DNA of 64,000 bases from assembly GCA_004026145.2 (NCBI GenBank), contig CP034994.1:12566009-12630008 (forward strand), read 5' to 3'. Below are positions 62,523 to 64,000 of the stretch, piece by piece. The position numbers and the translations under genes were made by a program. A model generated the notes under the pieces. The model worked only from the letters and a program-made list of their open reading frames with translations, did not search any database and was not told where the DNA came from. Positions within the stretch are counted from its first letter, which is position 1. Each line of letters begins with the position of its first letter. The stretch comes from Takifugu bimaculatus. Lineage: Eukaryota; Chordata; Actinopteri; Tetraodontiformes; Tetraodontidae.

Positions 62523-64000
62523 ATGGACAGGATGAAGATCATCAAGAGGAGGCTGTCCATGTCCCTACGCAGCGCTCGGCCTGTTGACGATTCCCTGTCT
62601 GAACTGGCGGAGCAGATGGCCTTGGACGAGCCATCGGCATCCAGGGACAATGGTAAGATGCCTAACCATGTACAGGACACACAGCGAAGGCACGCATAGC
62701 TGCCATACCACACAGTTTATTTATGTTATACAATTACACATGTGTGCATTGCATCTGTGTTATATTGCATTAATGATATAACAGCAGCATAACAAAAAGC
62801 AGAAAAGAAACCTCCTGAAAGGGAAGCAAGACAGCTTCATACAAAGTTTCAAAAAAGCTTAATAGTCATCACCTTCATTTAATCACCACCCTCTCTATTC
62901 ACTTTACTGTATTTCATTTAGCCATGAGGTCTGAAAGCACATAATGTACTTTAATTCAGAAACCACTGTCGTGAATTCACATGCATTCATTGTCACATAT
63001 CTGTTTACTCTTGATTAACATAAAAATGTCACTTTGGTGTGTGTGTGTGTGTGCCCCCTGCTGGCCACCTTTCAGTACCGCAGGACCATAATGCGCCTCC
63101 TGCGCATCTGTGTATATTTCTCTTTTTGGGAGGATACCTTTGATTTAGAGCATCCCAGAATAAGAGGATAAGACTCTCAGAAAGCTCTAAGAAAAGTTTT
63201 CCTAGCTGTTGTCATCAGTTCCCAGGCTGGATCAGACCCAAATGATGTAAATTATTATCCCTGATTGTCCTCATCCTCCTATTTTAATCTTGCTTTTTAG
63301 TTTTAAATAACTGTGCCAGAGATTCAGGAACTGGAGAAGAAAGATGCAGCAGGATGGAGGAACTGATAAAAAGGATGAGGAAAGGTGCATTAAACTTTAA
63401 GCACTCCTTCAACCCTTGCTTCTTTACCCCCAGATAAGATCTCCATTTTACTGTGACTGTAGAGAAGCACTGCATTATGTAAGAAATTGGGTTATTTAAA
63501 AGACAGATGCCTGTATGAAAGAAAGGTGATGATACCTGTATGTCAGATGGAAGCGTGACACATTTTGCTTCACAAATGTCACAAAACAATTCAAATCTTC
63601 CACATCCAGCTCCTTAAATATTGATTCCAACCATCTCTATTTCCCTCTGCCTGTTTGCTCTTTGTGTAACATTTTAACGTTTTTTTTTTAACTCATTGTC
63701 CGCTTTGCATGCTGACGGCCTCATAATGCAACATTTTTGTGCATTAACACCATTTCTATCACATCACTGCACTGTTCTTTGATCTGCCCTGCTACCTCTC
63801 TGGTATCATATCAAGTCCGCCTAAGATTTCAAGTTTTCTTGTATTTGTTCCCTGTCTCCTCACTGTGATCTTCTCCTGTTTCTGCTTCCTTGAGCTTGTC
63901 TTCTGAGGGTTTTCTCCTCACCCTTTCTTGCACTTTCTTCTTTTCTCCCTTTATTTTTTCCCTCCTCGCCGCCTGTCCAACACCGTGCGTCTCAGAGCCC
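62523..64000 (+). CDS. cdk16: PCTAIRE-subfamily cyclin-dependent kinase (CDK16-like), 5' end only
   Basis: PCTAIRE kinases (CDK16/17/18) are cyclin-Y-dependent kinases active in vesicle traffic, neurons and spermatogenesis. The first coding exon is 62491-62652 (acceptor TTCTCTTAG), with the ATG at 62523 and donor AATG|gtaaga. It encodes MDRMKIIKRRLSMSLRSARP followed by VDDSLSELAEQMALDEP and RDN. The MDRMK start fits CDK16, while the SLSELAEQM block is shared with CDK17. The next exon begins at 63996 (CTCAG|AGCCC), giving the continuation N-E-P as in CDK17. The kinase domain lies beyond the window. Subfamily is secure; cdk16 rather than cdk17 or cdk18 is an inference from the first residues. 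Confidence 0.75.
62653..63995. other. PCTAIRE kinase intron between first two coding exons
   Basis: Bounded by ATG|gtaaga at 62652 and a long pyrimidine-rich tract (63780-63995) ending in CTCAG. It includes a GT run at 63037-63052. No other coding content was recognised. Confidence 0.6.

Noticed and set aside
1..64000. tRNA, rRNA, CRISPR or prokaryotic operons
   Set aside because: I looked for the tRNA T-arm word GGTTCGAxTCC and for spaced direct repeats; the few GGTTCGAG hits (9322, 21482, 25947) are not in tRNA-like contexts, and nothing resembling a CRISPR array or bacterial operon is present.

Overview
The window is a piece of vertebrate nuclear DNA, most likely from a ray-finned (teleost, probably percomorph) fish. 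The genes are split by many short introns with GT-AG junctions, intergenic spaces are small, and the repeats are of the types common in fish (APE-type non-LTR elements, an LTR element, a MITE, dinucleotide repeats). There is no bacterial, plasmid or phage content and no CRISPR array. Species and paralogue names are inferred from protein similarity recalled from memory, not from a database search.

Layout. 1-790: 5' end of a non-LTR retrotransposon on the minus strand. 4073-13617 (-): a NUAK-family AMPK-related kinase in 7 coding exons. 14882-17896 (-): a BTB-BACK-kelch protein best matching KBTBD12 (9 coding exons). 17897-24261: intergenic, with a solo LTR carrying a nested MITE. 24262-31717 (+): an SLC26A6-type anion exchanger (19 inferred coding exons). 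31718-36349: a repeat-rich interval with a 5'-inverted LINE insertion bounded by a 14-bp target duplication, and a decayed reverse-transcriptase relic. 36350-46280 (-): the creatine transporter slc6a8 (13 coding exons). 49236-56281 (-): p4htm, the transmembrane prolyl 4-hydroxylase (9 coding exons). Nested inside p4htm intron 2, on the opposite strand, is a secreted frizzled-related protein gene (53576-55218, +). 62523-64000 (+): first coding exon of a PCTAIRE kinase (best match cdk16); its second coding exon starts 5 bases before the window ends.

The exon junctions of nuak, kbtbd12, slc6a8 and p4htm close in frame from start to stop (700, 614, 667 and 505 aa). Two genes do not close. slc26a6 coding exon 16 has one base too many for its flanking phases, and the sFRP gene has one extra base just before the ninth CRD cysteine. 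Both are +1 events, so either the assembly carries single-base insertion errors or these two loci are damaged.

The genes do not form a pathway. They are ordinary neighbours: signalling kinases, membrane transporters, an ER oxygenase and a Wnt/BMP-modulating secreted protein. I found no clearly new biological system. The best leads are the antisense nested sFRP gene with its frameshift, the slc26a6 frameshift, a diverged NUAK without the usual C-terminal tail, two ~335-bp direct repeats flanking slc6a8 coding exons 5-6, and well-preserved transposon insertion scars.
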